Shown here: positions 17,956 through 26,357 of the stretch, piece by piece | Numbering within the stretch: the stretch's first letter is position 1 | Layout of the letters: each line of letters begins with the position of its first letter | Assembly (NCBI GenBank): GCA_041984235.1 | Contig: JBHIYN010000008.1 | Coordinates: 1 to 64,000, forward strand | Source of the DNA: JBHIYN01 sp041984235 | Lineage (GTDB): Bacteria > Pseudomonadota > Gammaproteobacteria > Ga0077536 | Length of the DNA: 64,000 nucleotides | Direction of reading: 5' to 3' | Program-made: the position numbers and the translations under genes | The notes under the pieces: generated by a model | The model's input: the letters and a program-made list of their open reading frames with translations, nothing else | Databases searched by the model: none | What the model was told of the DNA's origin: nothing

Positions 17956-20022
17956 TTACAGCGCGATGGTAATGAGGGAGCTGCCGTCGGCCTGCACGGT
18001 GAGGCGATCGCCCGGGTTGACGACTACGGTGGTGGTGGCGAACTCGACGATCGCCGGGCCGTCGATACAATCACCGGCGCTCAGTGTTTCACCTGTGAAC
18101 ACCTGGCTGTCGCAGATCGCGTTGTCCGCAGCCATGTAGGCCGGGCGTACTGCATTGGGTGTCGGCGGCCCGGCGGATGCGTTTTCCAGGCGGCCGGCCG
18201 GGGCGGTGCGGCTACCGGTCGCGGCGAGCCGCCAGTGCAGGCATTCGACCGGCTGATCGCGCATGGCGTAGGTGAAGCGGCGCTCGTGCTCGTCGTGGAA
18301 CAGGGACTCGATACGCGCCAGCAGGGCGTCGTCGATCGGCCCGTCGGGCAGCGGCAGGGTGAGGTTGTGCACCTGGCCCGGGTAGCGCCCCTCGAGGTGA
18401 CGCACGCAGCGGATTTCGTCATCCCGGAATCCATCCGCGGTGAGCTGCGCGCGTCCTGCAGCAATCAATTCGTCGAACAGGCGCGCGACCGGTTGCGCGG
18501 CGCCCGCCTGGTCGGTGCGGCAATGATGCAGACGTACGTAGTCGTGCCGTACCGGGGTCACGGCCATGCCAAACGCACACAGGCCGCCGGCCGAGCGCGG
18601 TACCAGCACCTCGCGAATGCGTAGCTCGCGCGCGAGCTCGGCCGCGTGCAGCCCGCCCGCACCACCGCCGGCGACCATCACGTAGTCGCGCGGGTCGATG
18701 CCGCGTTCTATCGACACGGCGCGAATCGCGGAGGCCATGTTGGCATTGACGATGGTGATGATGCCGGCCGCGGCCCCCTGCACGTCGAGCCCGAGGGGGC
18801 CGGCGACGTGCCCGGCGATGGCTTGTTCCGCGAGATCGCGATCCAGGCTGCGCCTGCCGCCGAGGAATGCGCCGGCAGCCATGCGCCCGGCGACCAGGTT
18901 GGCGTCGGTCACGGTGGGTTGCGTGCCGCCGCGGCCGTAACAGCTCGGTCCGGGTTGTGAGCCGGCGCTGCGCGGACCCACGCGCAGTACGTTGCCGCTG
19001 TCGATCCAGGCAATCGATCCGCCGCCGGCGCCTACCGACAGCACTTCCACGCCGTTCACGCCGATGGGCTGATCGGCGACCTTGATGTCGGTCGACATCA
19101 CGGGCTCCCCGTCACGCAGCAGGCACACGTCGAAGCTGGTGCCGCCCATGTCGACGATGATGAGGCGGTCGGGGGAGTGCGTGTGTGAGGCGTAGTGGGC
19201 GCCGGCTGCGGGACCCGCGGCCGGTCCGGAGGCAACCGCGTTGACGGGCCGTGCAAGCAGCTCGGGTACGGCCGCGCAGCCGCCGTTGACCTGCATGATC
19301 AGGGGACGGTGCGGCAGTCCACTGGCCTGCATCGTCTGCTCGAAGGCACGCAGGTAGTCACTGATGATGGGTGCGATGTAGGCCGAGAGCACCGTGGCGG
19401 AGGTACGTTCCCACTCGCGGATCTCGGGCAGCACGTCGCTCGAGCACAGGACGTCGACGCCCGGCAGCTCCTCGCGCACGATTTCGGCGCTGCGCTGCTC
19501 GTCGCGGGGATCGACGATCGACCACAGGTAGGCGATCGCCACTGCAGCAACGCCGTGCTCGCCGAGTTGGCGTGCCGCCGCGCGCACCGCGTGCTCGTCC
19601 AGCGGTGTGACCGTGGAGCCATCGGCAGCGGTGCGCTGCGGGATTCCCAGGCGCAGATAGCGCGGAATGAAATCCTCCGGCTTCTGCAGGTGAATGTTGA
19701 AGCGCTCGGGCTTGCCGCCGCGACCCACGTAGAGAATGTCGCGCAGCCCCTCGGTGCACAGCAGTCCGATGGCCGGTCCGTTGCGCTCGATCAGCGCGTT
19801 GGTCGCCATGGTTTGTCCGTGGACCAGAAACTCCGTGTCGCGCAGCAGATCGGCCGGGTCGAGCCCGGCATCCCGGGCGATACCCGCCAGGCCACGCTCG
19901 ATCGCGGCGAGCGGCTGGTCCGGGGTGGAATCTTCCTTGTAGACGCGGAAAGCGCCGTCGTCGCGCAGCAGCACCAGATCGGTGAAGGTCCCGCCGATGT
20001 CGATACCAAGACGGTGTCCCAT
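17956..20022 (-). CDS. hyuA: hydantoinase/oxoprolinase family protein, A subunit (HyuA)
   Basis: A 688-residue protein of the ATP-dependent hydantoinase/5-oxoprolinase family, N-terminal (ATP-using) half. The start MGHRLGIDIGGTFTDLVLL has the phosphate-binding loop of the actin-like fold. Further family marks are VHGQTMATNALIER, NGGCAAVPELLARPVNAVASGPAAG, the second nucleotide motif LIIVDMGGTSFDVCLL, and VGAGGGSIAW. VAGGGAGGLHAAELAREL lies toward the C terminus. With the B subunit it opens a cyclic amide such as a hydantoin, N-methylhydantoin or oxoproline, using ATP. Only two bases separate it from hydantoinase B, so translation is coupled. Confidence 0.92.
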   Translation of the reverse strand: MGHRLGIDIGGTFTDLVLLRDDGAFRVYKEDSTPDQPLAAIERGLAGIARDAGLDPADLLRDTEFLVHGQTMATNALIERNGPAIGLLCTEGLRDILYVGRGGKPERFNIHLQKPEDFIPRYLRLGIPQRTAADGSTVTPLDEHAVRAAARQLGEHGVAAVAIAYLWSIVDPRDEQRSAEIVREELPGVDVLCSSDVLPEIREWERTSATVLSAYIAPIISDYLRAFEQTMQASGLPHRPLIMQVNGGCAAVPELLARPVNAVASGPAAGPAAGAHYASHTHSPDRLIIVDMGGTSFDVCLLRDGEPVMSTDIKVADQPIGVNGVEVLSVGAGGGSIAWIDSGNVLRVGPRSAGSQPGPSCYGRGGTQPTVTDANLVAGRMAAGAFLGGRRSLDRDLAEQAIAGHVAGPLGLDVQGAAAGIITIVNANMASAIRAVSIERGIDPRDYVMVAGGGAGGLHAAELARELRIREVLVPRSAGGLCAFGMAVTPVRHDYVRLHHCRTDQAGAAQPVARLFDELIAAGRAQLTADGFRDDEIRCVRHLEGRYPGQVHNLTLPLPDGPIDDALLARIESLFHDEHERRFTYAMRDQPVECLHWRLAATGSRTAPAGRLENASAGPPTPNAVRPAYMAADNAICDSQVFTGETLSAGDCIDGPAIVEFATTTVVVNPGDRLTVQADGSSLITIAL

Positions 20023-20024
20023 GG

Positions 20025-21932
20025 TCAGCCCTCGTCACGCACGGTGGCGAAATCCCGTGCGATGGTCGGCGCTTCGAGATAGCGATCACCCTCACGCATG
20101 TTCCGCGCCGTCCAGGTTCCGGCAGCGGGCACGCTCGGCTCGATCAGCGGGCGCGGCACCTTGCGCAGCTCGCTGCGCCGGGCATCGGTCGCGATGGTGT
20201 CCAGCGTACGTTCGAGATCGTCGTTCAGCACCACCCCGAACACGTCGCGCGCGGAGGCCTCGCTGATCCAGCCGTCGCGCAGATTGCGCCGGACCTGTTC
20301 CGGGTCGCGGTCGAGCGGACTGCCCCAGCCACCGCCGCCAGCGGAGACGCCGTTCCACGTCTCGCCTTCGCGGATCAGCAACTGGCACGCTGACGAAGTG
20401 AAGGTACGCGCCCCGCTGCCGTGCTCGATGTAGATGCCTCCGCCCGGGCTCATGGTGCCGCCGTTGACGCCATGCGGTGGATTCTTCAGACCTTCGCCGA
20501 AACCTACGCACTCCATGTCTCCGGCGATCGGCCGGTAGCGGGTGCGCAGACCCGGCCCGCCAATACATTGGCCCATGCCCATGGCATCGGTCTCGATCTC
20601 GTTGACTTCTACGCGTATCGGGTAGAGCAGCTCGATATGTTCGATCGAGGCCGAGGTGAGTCCCCCCATGCCCGCGATCGTGCACTGCACCGGCCAGCCG
20701 TCGGCATCCTTCGCCGCACCCGAACCGCCTCCGCTGTTGAACAGCATGCAGCCCCACTCCTGACCGTTGCGCGAATCGACACCGTTGAAATTGGGCAGGT
20801 GTGCGGTGTGCGCGCCGCCGGCGGGGACACGGTCGGGGATCGCCTGGGCCATTGCGATGTTGATCACGTCGTGCATCGGATCGGCCGGATTCTGTGTCGC
20901 ACCGCCGACCGCGGCCGGCCACTTGGCGAGACAGATGGTGCCCTCGTCGGCGCTGGCGGTGATGTGCTGAAGCACGCCGTGGTTGTGGGGTATGTCCGAA
21001 TCGATGTAGTAGAGAAACGGGATCGATGAGGTCGCCATCATCACCGCGTAGGTGCCGTTGAACGATCCGGTTGATGGCGGGCCGCCGCTGTAGTGAACGT
21101 GAACGTCGGCACCCTGCTTGGTGACCTTCACGCGGATAGGGATGTCGGTGGCACCGTTACCGTCGGTATCGGTCCAGGTTTCCGCTTCGTAGACGCCGTC
21201 AGGGATGGCCCGCAGCTCCTCCGAGGCGCGGTGATCGGCGTAGTCCATGAGGCCGTCGCTGTAACGCAGGACTTCGTCGCGGCCATACTGCCGGCATAGC
21301 TCGATCAGACCCTTGCGCGCGACCCCGCAGGCACCGAGCTGCGCGCGCAGGTCGCCGTGCAGCCAGTCGCGGTAGCGCACGTTGGCGAGATACAGCTCGG
21401 TGACGTCGCGGCGTTCCACGCCACGGTCGACGAGCTTGAGCGGCGGGATGACGATGCCTTCCTGGAAGATCGATCGTGCGGCCGGGACGATGCTGGACGC
21501 CTCGATCGCGCCGGTGTCGAGTTGGTGGCCGCGCGCCACCGTCCAGAACACGTGCTTACCGTCGACGAATACCGGCTGCGCGGTAACGAGGTCGGGAACG
21601 TGGGTGTTGCCGCGATAGGGGTCGTTGCACATGTACACGTCGCCGTCGTTGATATCGCCCTCGAAGGCCTTGACGATCTCGATCAGCAGCGCGCGTATGC
21701 TGTTGCAGTGAATGGGCAGGCAGTCCGCCATCGTCACCTGTCGCGGGCCGCTATCGTGCGCATCGTAAATCATGCACGAGTAGTCCCTGGCGAGCGCGAT
21801 GACCGAGGTCCACGCCGTGCGTTCCATCGCCAGCGTCATCTCCTGGCCAATCGCTTCGAAGCGGTTGCGCACGACGCTGAAGGTAATGGGGTCGAAGTCC
21901 TGGGCGGCGGCGTCCTCGATCACACTGGCCAT
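20025..21932 (-). CDS. hyuB: hydantoinase/oxoprolinase family protein, B subunit (HyuB)
   Basis: A 635-residue protein and first gene of the operon hyuB-hyuA-aminotransferase. Family marks include DPITFSVVRNRFEAIGQEM near the N terminus and CNDPYRGNTHVPDLV around residue 105. GHQLDTGAI follows, and the end of the domain has GVSAGGGGWGSPLDRDPE. This half carries the ring-opening site in known hydantoinases. The start at MASVIEDAAAQ has the nearly ideal GGAGGAAATCCCGCC in front. An in-frame ATG 33 bases upstream overlaps the predicted -10 element, so it is unlikely. Confidence 0.92.
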   Translation of the reverse strand: MASVIEDAAAQDFDPITFSVVRNRFEAIGQEMTLAMERTAWTSVIALARDYSCMIYDAHDSGPRQVTMADCLPIHCNSIRALLIEIVKAFEGDINDGDVYMCNDPYRGNTHVPDLVTAQPVFVDGKHVFWTVARGHQLDTGAIEASSIVPAARSIFQEGIVIPPLKLVDRGVERRDVTELYLANVRYRDWLHGDLRAQLGACGVARKGLIELCRQYGRDEVLRYSDGLMDYADHRASEELRAIPDGVYEAETWTDTDGNGATDIPIRVKVTKQGADVHVHYSGGPPSTGSFNGTYAVMMATSSIPFLYYIDSDIPHNHGVLQHITASADEGTICLAKWPAAVGGATQNPADPMHDVINIAMAQAIPDRVPAGGAHTAHLPNFNGVDSRNGQEWGCMLFNSGGGSGAAKDADGWPVQCTIAGMGGLTSASIEHIELLYPIRVEVNEIETDAMGMGQCIGGPGLRTRYRPIAGDMECVGFGEGLKNPPHGVNGGTMSPGGGIYIEHGSGARTFTSSACQLLIREGETWNGVSAGGGGWGSPLDRDPEQVRRNLRDGWISEASARDVFGVVLNDDLERTLDTIATDARRSELRKVPRPLIEPSVPAAGTWTARNMREGDRYLEAPTIARDFATVRDEG

Positions 21933-21963
21933 GGCGGGATTTCCTCCGGGAGAGTTCGACATC

Positions 21964-21993
21964 ATTCTGCGCCCCCTTGATTTTTTATGTCAA
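21964..21993 (-). promoter_or_regulatory. predicted promoter of hyuBA-aminotransferase operon
   Basis: On the minus strand, a consensus TTGACA (21988-21993) is followed after 18 bases by CAGAAT (21964-21969). The -35 overlaps the palindromic operator at 21989-22003. Transcription would start some 25 bases before the hyuB ATG. Confidence 0.5.
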
Positions 21994-22004
21994 TGACCTA
22001 TTTT
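21977..22004 (+). promoter_or_regulatory. predicted promoter of tetR-LLM-GNAT unit
   Basis: On the plus strand, TTGATT (21977-21982), 16 bases, then TATTTT (21999-22004). The operator copy lies between and over the -10, which is the usual layout for autorepression by a TetR protein. Confidence 0.45.
21989..22003 (-). promoter_or_regulatory. candidate TetR operator, copy 2
   Basis: Read on the minus strand this is AAATAGGTCATTGAC, identical to the copy at 14830-14844, again with the GTCA-N-TGAC dyad. It lies between the divergent hyuB and tetR genes and overlaps both predicted promoters. Confidence 0.65.
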
Positions 22005-22026
22005 GTTCGTGGACGAAGGAGCACAC

Positions 22027-22650
22027 ATGACCCGGACCGCATCACCGCGCGGCGCTGCAACCCGCGCCCGCATCCTCGAGATCGCGACCACGATGCTGGC
22101 CGAAGAAGGCCTGGAGCATTTCGTACTACGGGAGATCGCCAAGCGTGCGCAGCTGCGCCTCGGCAACCTGCAGTATTACTTCCCGACCCGCGACGACCTG
22201 CTGGAAGCCGTCATCCGGGCCGAGTTCGAGCACAATCTTGCGACCATGCGCGCACTGCGCGACAAGCGCAGCAGTCTCGCCCATTACATGCGCGGGCTGG
22301 CGCAGATGATGATCGAGGAGTACACGGGGATTGGCGGGCGCATCTGGCCGGTGCTGACGGTAATGCACCTGCACAGCCGCCGTTTTCGGCAATTGTCACG
22401 GCTGGTCTACCAGCAGCACTTCGAGACCATTGTGACGGCCATGCGCAGCTTCGGCGTCGCCGGCACCGATGCCGCGTTGCTCGAGCGCGCGCGGCTGATC
22501 ACCGCGCTCATCGATGGCGCCGCGCTGCAGGCGCATGCCGGTCCACACGACCGCGCCAGTCGTAGCTGGCGCTCGCTCTGTCGCCGGACCGGGGAGATGG
22601 CGGCTGCCATCGCCGCGGGTAACGGCCCCGCGCTGCAACCCACCGCCTGA
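22027..22650 (+). CDS. TetR/AcrR family transcriptional regulator
   Basis: A 207-residue regulator. The N-terminal helix-turn-helix domain is visible: TRARILEIATTMLAEEGLEHFVLREIAKRA, then LGNLQYYFPTRDDLLEAVI, which is the typical TetR second half. The rest is a helical ligand-binding and dimer domain with little similarity to a named subfamily. AAGGAG six bases before the ATG marks the start; a TTG at 22003 in the same frame overlaps the operator and is unlikely. It probably represses its own unit, hyuBA-aminotransferase and the FAD oxidase. The inducer would be the substrate or an intermediate of that pathway. Confidence 0.9.
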   Translation: MTRTASPRGAATRARILEIATTMLAEEGLEHFVLREIAKRAQLRLGNLQYYFPTRDDLLEAVIRAEFEHNLATMRALRDKRSSLAHYMRGLAQMMIEEYTGIGGRIWPVLTVMHLHSRRFRQLSRLVYQQHFETIVTAMRSFGVAGTDAALLERARLITALIDGAALQAHAGPHDRASRSWRSLCRRTGEMAAAIAAGNGPALQPTA

Positions 22651-22662
22651 GGAGATTGCCCC

Positions 22663-23634
22663 ATGTCCCGCGAACCCGATCCCGGCCGTCTCAAAGTCGG
22701 CTTGCTGTTGCCGCAGACCGAGGGAATGCGCGGCCCCGGCGTGCGCGGCTGGCGTGCGGTCAGTGACATGGCCCGCGCCGCCGAAGACGTCGGCTTTGAT
22801 TCCCTGTGGATCGTCGACCACCTGCTCTACAAGCTGGAGGGCGAGTCGGAGGGACGCGGCTGCTGGGAAGCCTGGTCGTTGCTGTCAGCGCTCGCTGCCG
22901 TCACCGAGCGCGTCGAGCTTGGCACGCTGGTGCTGGCGATGGGGTGGCGAAATCCCGCCTTGCTCGCCAAGATGGCCGACACCGTCGAGGAGATCAGCGG
23001 CGGTCGCCTGATCCTGGGCCTGGGATCGGGCTATCACCGTTTCGAGTACGATGCTTTCGGGTTCCCGTTCGACTACAAGGTGAGCCGTTTCGAGGAAGCC
23101 ATCCAGATCGTGCACGGCCTGCTGCGCACCGGGCGCGTCGACTTCGAGGGCAAGTATCACGTTGCCCGCGAATGCGAACTACGGCCCCGCGGCCCGCGCC
23201 CGCATGGCCCGCCAATCCTGATGGGGACGGTCAAGCCGCGCATGCTCGCGTGCGCGGCGCGCTTCGCCGATCTGTGGAATGCCTACTACGACGATACTCA
23301 CAACAAGGTCGATGGCATCCGGCGCCTGAGGCCCGTGATTGACGAGGCCTGTCGCCAGCAGGGCCGCGACCCGACGACGCTGGAGCGCACGGTAACGGCG
23401 CTGGTCGCCGATTCCAGCGCGGACCCGTGGTGGGACAAGCTGCCGACCGACAACTGGGTGGAAGACGGGCCGCTCAAGCCGCTGTCAGGGGCGCCTGAGC
23501 AGATTGCCGAGGCGCTGCTCGAGTATCACGCCGAAGGTATAACGCATCTGCAGATTTGCCTCGAGCCGACCACCCGCGAAACGATCGAGGCTTTTGCCCC
23601 CGTTCTCGAGGCGATTGCCGGAGGTGGCCGATGA
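22663..23634 (+). CDS. LLM class flavin-dependent oxidoreductase
   Basis: A 323-residue luciferase-like monooxygenase (TIM barrel, FMN or F420). Family marks are VGLLLPQTEG at the start, AEDVGFDSLWIVDHLL, and the ALAAVTERVELGTLVLAMGWRNPALLAKMADTVEEISGGRL-type core, followed by LGLGSGYHRFEYDAFGFPFDYKVSRFEEAI. The domain ends with GAPEQIAEALLEYHAEGITHLQI. Such enzymes oxidise amines, sulfonates or heterocycles, or open rings. It begins 12 bases after the tetR stop (GAGGAG ribosome site) and overlaps the next gene, so it belongs to the same unit. FMN or F420 use cannot be read here. Confidence 0.88.
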   Translation: MSREPDPGRLKVGLLLPQTEGMRGPGVRGWRAVSDMARAAEDVGFDSLWIVDHLLYKLEGESEGRGCWEAWSLLSALAAVTERVELGTLVLAMGWRNPALLAKMADTVEEISGGRLILGLGSGYHRFEYDAFGFPFDYKVSRFEEAIQIVHGLLRTGRVDFEGKYHVARECELRPRGPRPHGPPILMGTVKPRMLACAARFADLWNAYYDDTHNKVDGIRRLRPVIDEACRQQGRDPTTLERTVTALVADSSADPWWDKLPTDNWVEDGPLKPLSGAPEQIAEALLEYHAEGITHLQICLEPTTRETIEAFAPVLEAIAGGGR

Positions 23635-24281
23635 GCGCGTCGGAGATCATGATTGTGCAGGCCACCGGGTCCCTGACCGAGCGTTATGCGGAGCAGTTCA
23701 TCGAGCTCATGTACGCCACCGGGCCGAGCACCTACACCTACCAGTTCGGCGAACGTACGCTGTTCGACCGCATGGTCGCGGCGTCCTGGCCGACGGCGGG
23801 CACGCTGTTCGGGTGGGACGGCACGCGACTCGCACTCGACGGTGACGAGCTCGTGGGTATCGAGGTCGGTTTTCCCGGGTCAGAGTTCGTGACGCGCAAA
23901 AAGGCGCTGGCGCCGCTATGGTCACCGTTGCTTGAAGCAGGCACGGTCTCGCGGGAGACCCTCGCCGGCATCGCGCGGCGCACTTACCTGTGCAGCTACC
24001 TCAACGTCGCGATTCCGAACCGGGTGCATTACATCCATGCGCTGGCCGTGCACGAGTCGCTGCGCGGACGTGGCATTGGCGCACGGTTGCTGGCAAACGC
24101 GATGGAGTCGGCCCGGATAGCCGGCCTCCGCGGCCTGCATCTCGACGTGCTGTCGGACAACCCGGCGGTCGATTTCTACCGCGCCCATGGCCTGAGCTGC
24201 CTGGCCGAAACCACGGCGCCCGAACCCGCGCGCCACGGCGTGCCGATGGAGATGCGCATGGCGCTCGACTTCGCGGCGTGA
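23631..24281 (+). CDS. GNAT family N-acetyltransferase
   Basis: A 216-residue acyltransferase. The acetyl-CoA site is visible as LAVHESLRGRGIGARLLANAMESAR (motif A, RGRGIG), followed by LHLDVLSDNPAVDFYRAHGL (motif B). Its ATG overlaps the stop of the LLM gene (ATGA) and has a perfect GGAGG six bases upstream. It may acylate an amine made or consumed by the pathway; that is inference. It is the last gene of the rightward tetR unit and faces the PQQ-propeller gene across a terminator. Confidence 0.87.
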   Translation: MSASEIMIVQATGSLTERYAEQFIELMYATGPSTYTYQFGERTLFDRMVAASWPTAGTLFGWDGTRLALDGDELVGIEVGFPGSEFVTRKKALAPLWSPLLEAGTVSRETLAGIARRTYLCSYLNVAIPNRVHYIHALAVHESLRGRGIGARLLANAMESARIAGLRGLHLDVLSDNPAVDFYRAHGLSCLAETTAPEPARHGVPMEMRMALDFAA

Positions 24282-24366
24282 TCCGCACGCCACCAGCGCG
24301 CGGACCGCTCAGGTTCGGGTCGGCGAGTCCCGCGGGCCGGCCGCCGCGCGCGGAAGGGTCGCGCCA

Positions 24367-24391
24367 CACCGCGTTCGCGCCGAACGCGGTG
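24367..24391. terminator. bidirectional hairpin between convergent genes
   Basis: A perfect 11-bp stem, CACCGCGTTCG / CGAACGCGGTG, has a 3-base loop. It lies between the GNAT gene and the end of the PQQ-propeller gene, so it could end transcription from both sides. There is no long T-run. Confidence 0.5.
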
Positions 24392-24411
24392 ATTCGATTC
24401 GACGGTCGTCT

Positions 24412-26250
24412 CTAGAGGGTCTGCAGGTAGGCGGCGACGTTCTCGACCGCACGCTCGTCGAGCAGCGCCGGGAACAGCCTGGGCATCTTCTCCGACGGGT
24501 TCTTGATCCACTCGACGATACGCGCTCGCTCCATGCGCGCACCGATTCCGGCGAGCTTCGGCCCAGTGCCGCCTTCGCCGTGGCTGCCGTGGCAGCCGGC
24601 GCAGATCGTACTGTACGACGCGCGGCCGGCGCTGATGTCGGCGACGGGTTCGCCGCCCGCGGAGGCGGCGGCCGGAACGGTCGTACCTGCTGCGGCAGAC
24701 CCCAGCGCATAGACATGCAGCGTCGGGCTGCCGGCGTTGCCGAAGGTCAGGCGTGACACGTTACCGGAGACGAAGGCGACGTACTGGCGGCCGTCGCGCA
24801 TGTAGGTGATGACGCCGCCGGCGAGGCCGCCGCCGGCCTGGCTCTGGTGCAGCACCGCGCCGCTGGCACTGTCGAGGACGAGGAAGTTTCCGGCCAGGTC
24901 GCCGGTGAACACCACGCCGCCCGCGGTGGGGGTGATGCCGGCGACGTGCGGGCCGGCCGTTTCGCGTTTCCAGCGGACCTCGCCGGTATCGGCGTCGAGT
25001 GCGTAGATCCAGCCGCGCGCCTCGCCGATGAACTCGAACGTGCCGCCGAGGTTGAACTCGCCGGGGCGGTAGGCGTAGCCCTCCTCGGCCTTGAGCTTCG
25101 CACACCAGTCGACCGCGCCGACGATCAGGGCCCGGTTGGGCCGGTCGAAAGCGGGGCCGTTCCACTCGACGCCGCCGAGCGGTCCGGGGCAGACGTCGAT
25201 GCCCGCGACGGTCGGCACCACGCCGGCGTTCTTGATGCGCGTCACCTGCGTCCTGAAGACGCGCTTGCGGGTCTCGCGGTTGATGCCGTAGACGTAACCG
25301 TCCTTGCTCCCGAATGCGACCATGCGATCGCCCTTGTCGTTGAAGTAGAGCACCGGCGCGGCGCCGAGGTCGAGATCCTGGCCATCGTTGGAGAGCAGCT
25401 GGTGGTACCACTTCAGCTTGCCGGTATTGGCATCCAGCACGACCAGCGAGTTGGTGTAGAGGTTCTCGCCGGGACGGGTATCGGGCAGCAGGTCGGGGGC
25501 CGGGTTGCCGACCGGTACGAACAGCTCACCGCTGGCGAGGTCGAGGGTGTAGGTGGTCCAGGTACCACCGCCGCCGAAGCGTGCCGAGCCGGCGTTCTTC
25601 CACGAGTCCGCGCCCGGCTCGTCGCCGCGAGGGATGGTCCAGAAGCGCCACGCTTCACGGCCGGTGACCGCGTCGTAGGCCATCACCCGCCCGCGTATGC
25701 CCCAGTCACCGCCGGCAGCACCGATGATGACCAGGCCCTGGTAGATCTGCGGCGCCGCGCTGAAGAACTCGCCGGCGGCGGGATCGCCGACCTGGTGCTT
25801 CCACAGCAGCGCGCCGCTGGCGGCGTCGAGGGCGATGAGCTGGGCATCGACGGTGCCGCGATAGAGCCGGCCATTGGCATAGGCGAGGCCGCGATTGACG
25901 CGCAGCGTGGACAGCTCGAAGGCCTCCTCGACGTGATGATGACGCCACACGATGCGGCAGCTCGCCGAGTCGAGCGCGACGGTGTCGGTGGCGGTGGTCA
26001 GGTAGAGCAGGCCGTCGATGTGCAGGATGCCGGTATGGAACGCGCCGACGTCCTCGATGCGGCGCTGGCACACCGGCCCGATGGCACCGGCATTGTCTTT
26101 GGTGATGGCGTCCAGCGGCACGTAGCGCTGGCCGTTGACGTGGTGGTTGTAGCTGGTCCAGTTGGTGTTCGGCGGGATGGCGGTGTCGGCGGCCGCGGAC
26201 GTGGCGCACACGAGCGCCGCGAGCAATGCGCCAGAGCGCGGTGAAATCAT
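24412..26250 (-). CDS. periplasmic PQQ-propeller protein with C-terminal cytochrome c domain
   Basis: A 612-residue exported protein. The signal peptide is MISPRSGALLAALVCATSAAA. Residues about 30-500 form a quinoprotein-like beta-propeller with repeated blades of the type ALDAASGALLWKHQVG, YALDADTGEVRWKRE and FLVLDSASGAVLHQSQ. The last 80 residues are a mono-heme cytochrome c with CAGCH (Cys550, Cys553, His554) and a likely Met ligand in EKMPRLFP. This layout is that of quinohemoprotein dehydrogenases. The vicinal CysCys pair of classical PQQ alcohol dehydrogenases is not seen, so PQQ use and substrate are open. GGGGAG precedes the ATG. Confidence 0.82.
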   Translation of the reverse strand: MISPRSGALLAALVCATSAAADTAIPPNTNWTSYNHHVNGQRYVPLDAITKDNAGAIGPVCQRRIEDVGAFHTGILHIDGLLYLTTATDTVALDSASCRIVWRHHHVEEAFELSTLRVNRGLAYANGRLYRGTVDAQLIALDAASGALLWKHQVGDPAAGEFFSAAPQIYQGLVIIGAAGGDWGIRGRVMAYDAVTGREAWRFWTIPRGDEPGADSWKNAGSARFGGGGTWTTYTLDLASGELFVPVGNPAPDLLPDTRPGENLYTNSLVVLDANTGKLKWYHQLLSNDGQDLDLGAAPVLYFNDKGDRMVAFGSKDGYVYGINRETRKRVFRTQVTRIKNAGVVPTVAGIDVCPGPLGGVEWNGPAFDRPNRALIVGAVDWCAKLKAEEGYAYRPGEFNLGGTFEFIGEARGWIYALDADTGEVRWKRETAGPHVAGITPTAGGVVFTGDLAGNFLVLDSASGAVLHQSQAGGGLAGGVITYMRDGRQYVAFVSGNVSRLTFGNAGSPTLHVYALGSAAAGTTVPAAASAGGEPVADISAGRASYSTICAGCHGSHGEGGTGPKLAGIGARMERARIVEWIKNPSEKMPRLFPALLDERAVENVAAYLQTL

Positions 26251-26357
26251 GCGAGAACTCCCCATGCAACAGGTGCCGGGGCGGCTCGCAACAGGCGACC
26301 GCGGGGCCGGCGACCGCGCCATTCTAATGGAATCGCGGCGCCGGCCCAGGCTGCGGC

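Noticed and set aside
21933..21965. Upstream ATG pair as the hyuB start
   Set aside because: It overlaps the predicted -10 and has no ribosome site, while the ATG at 21932 has GGAGGAAATCCCGCC.
22003..22026. TTG start that would add eight residues to the TetR protein
   Set aside because: It lies in the operator and -10 region; the ATG at 22027 has an ideal AAGGAG.
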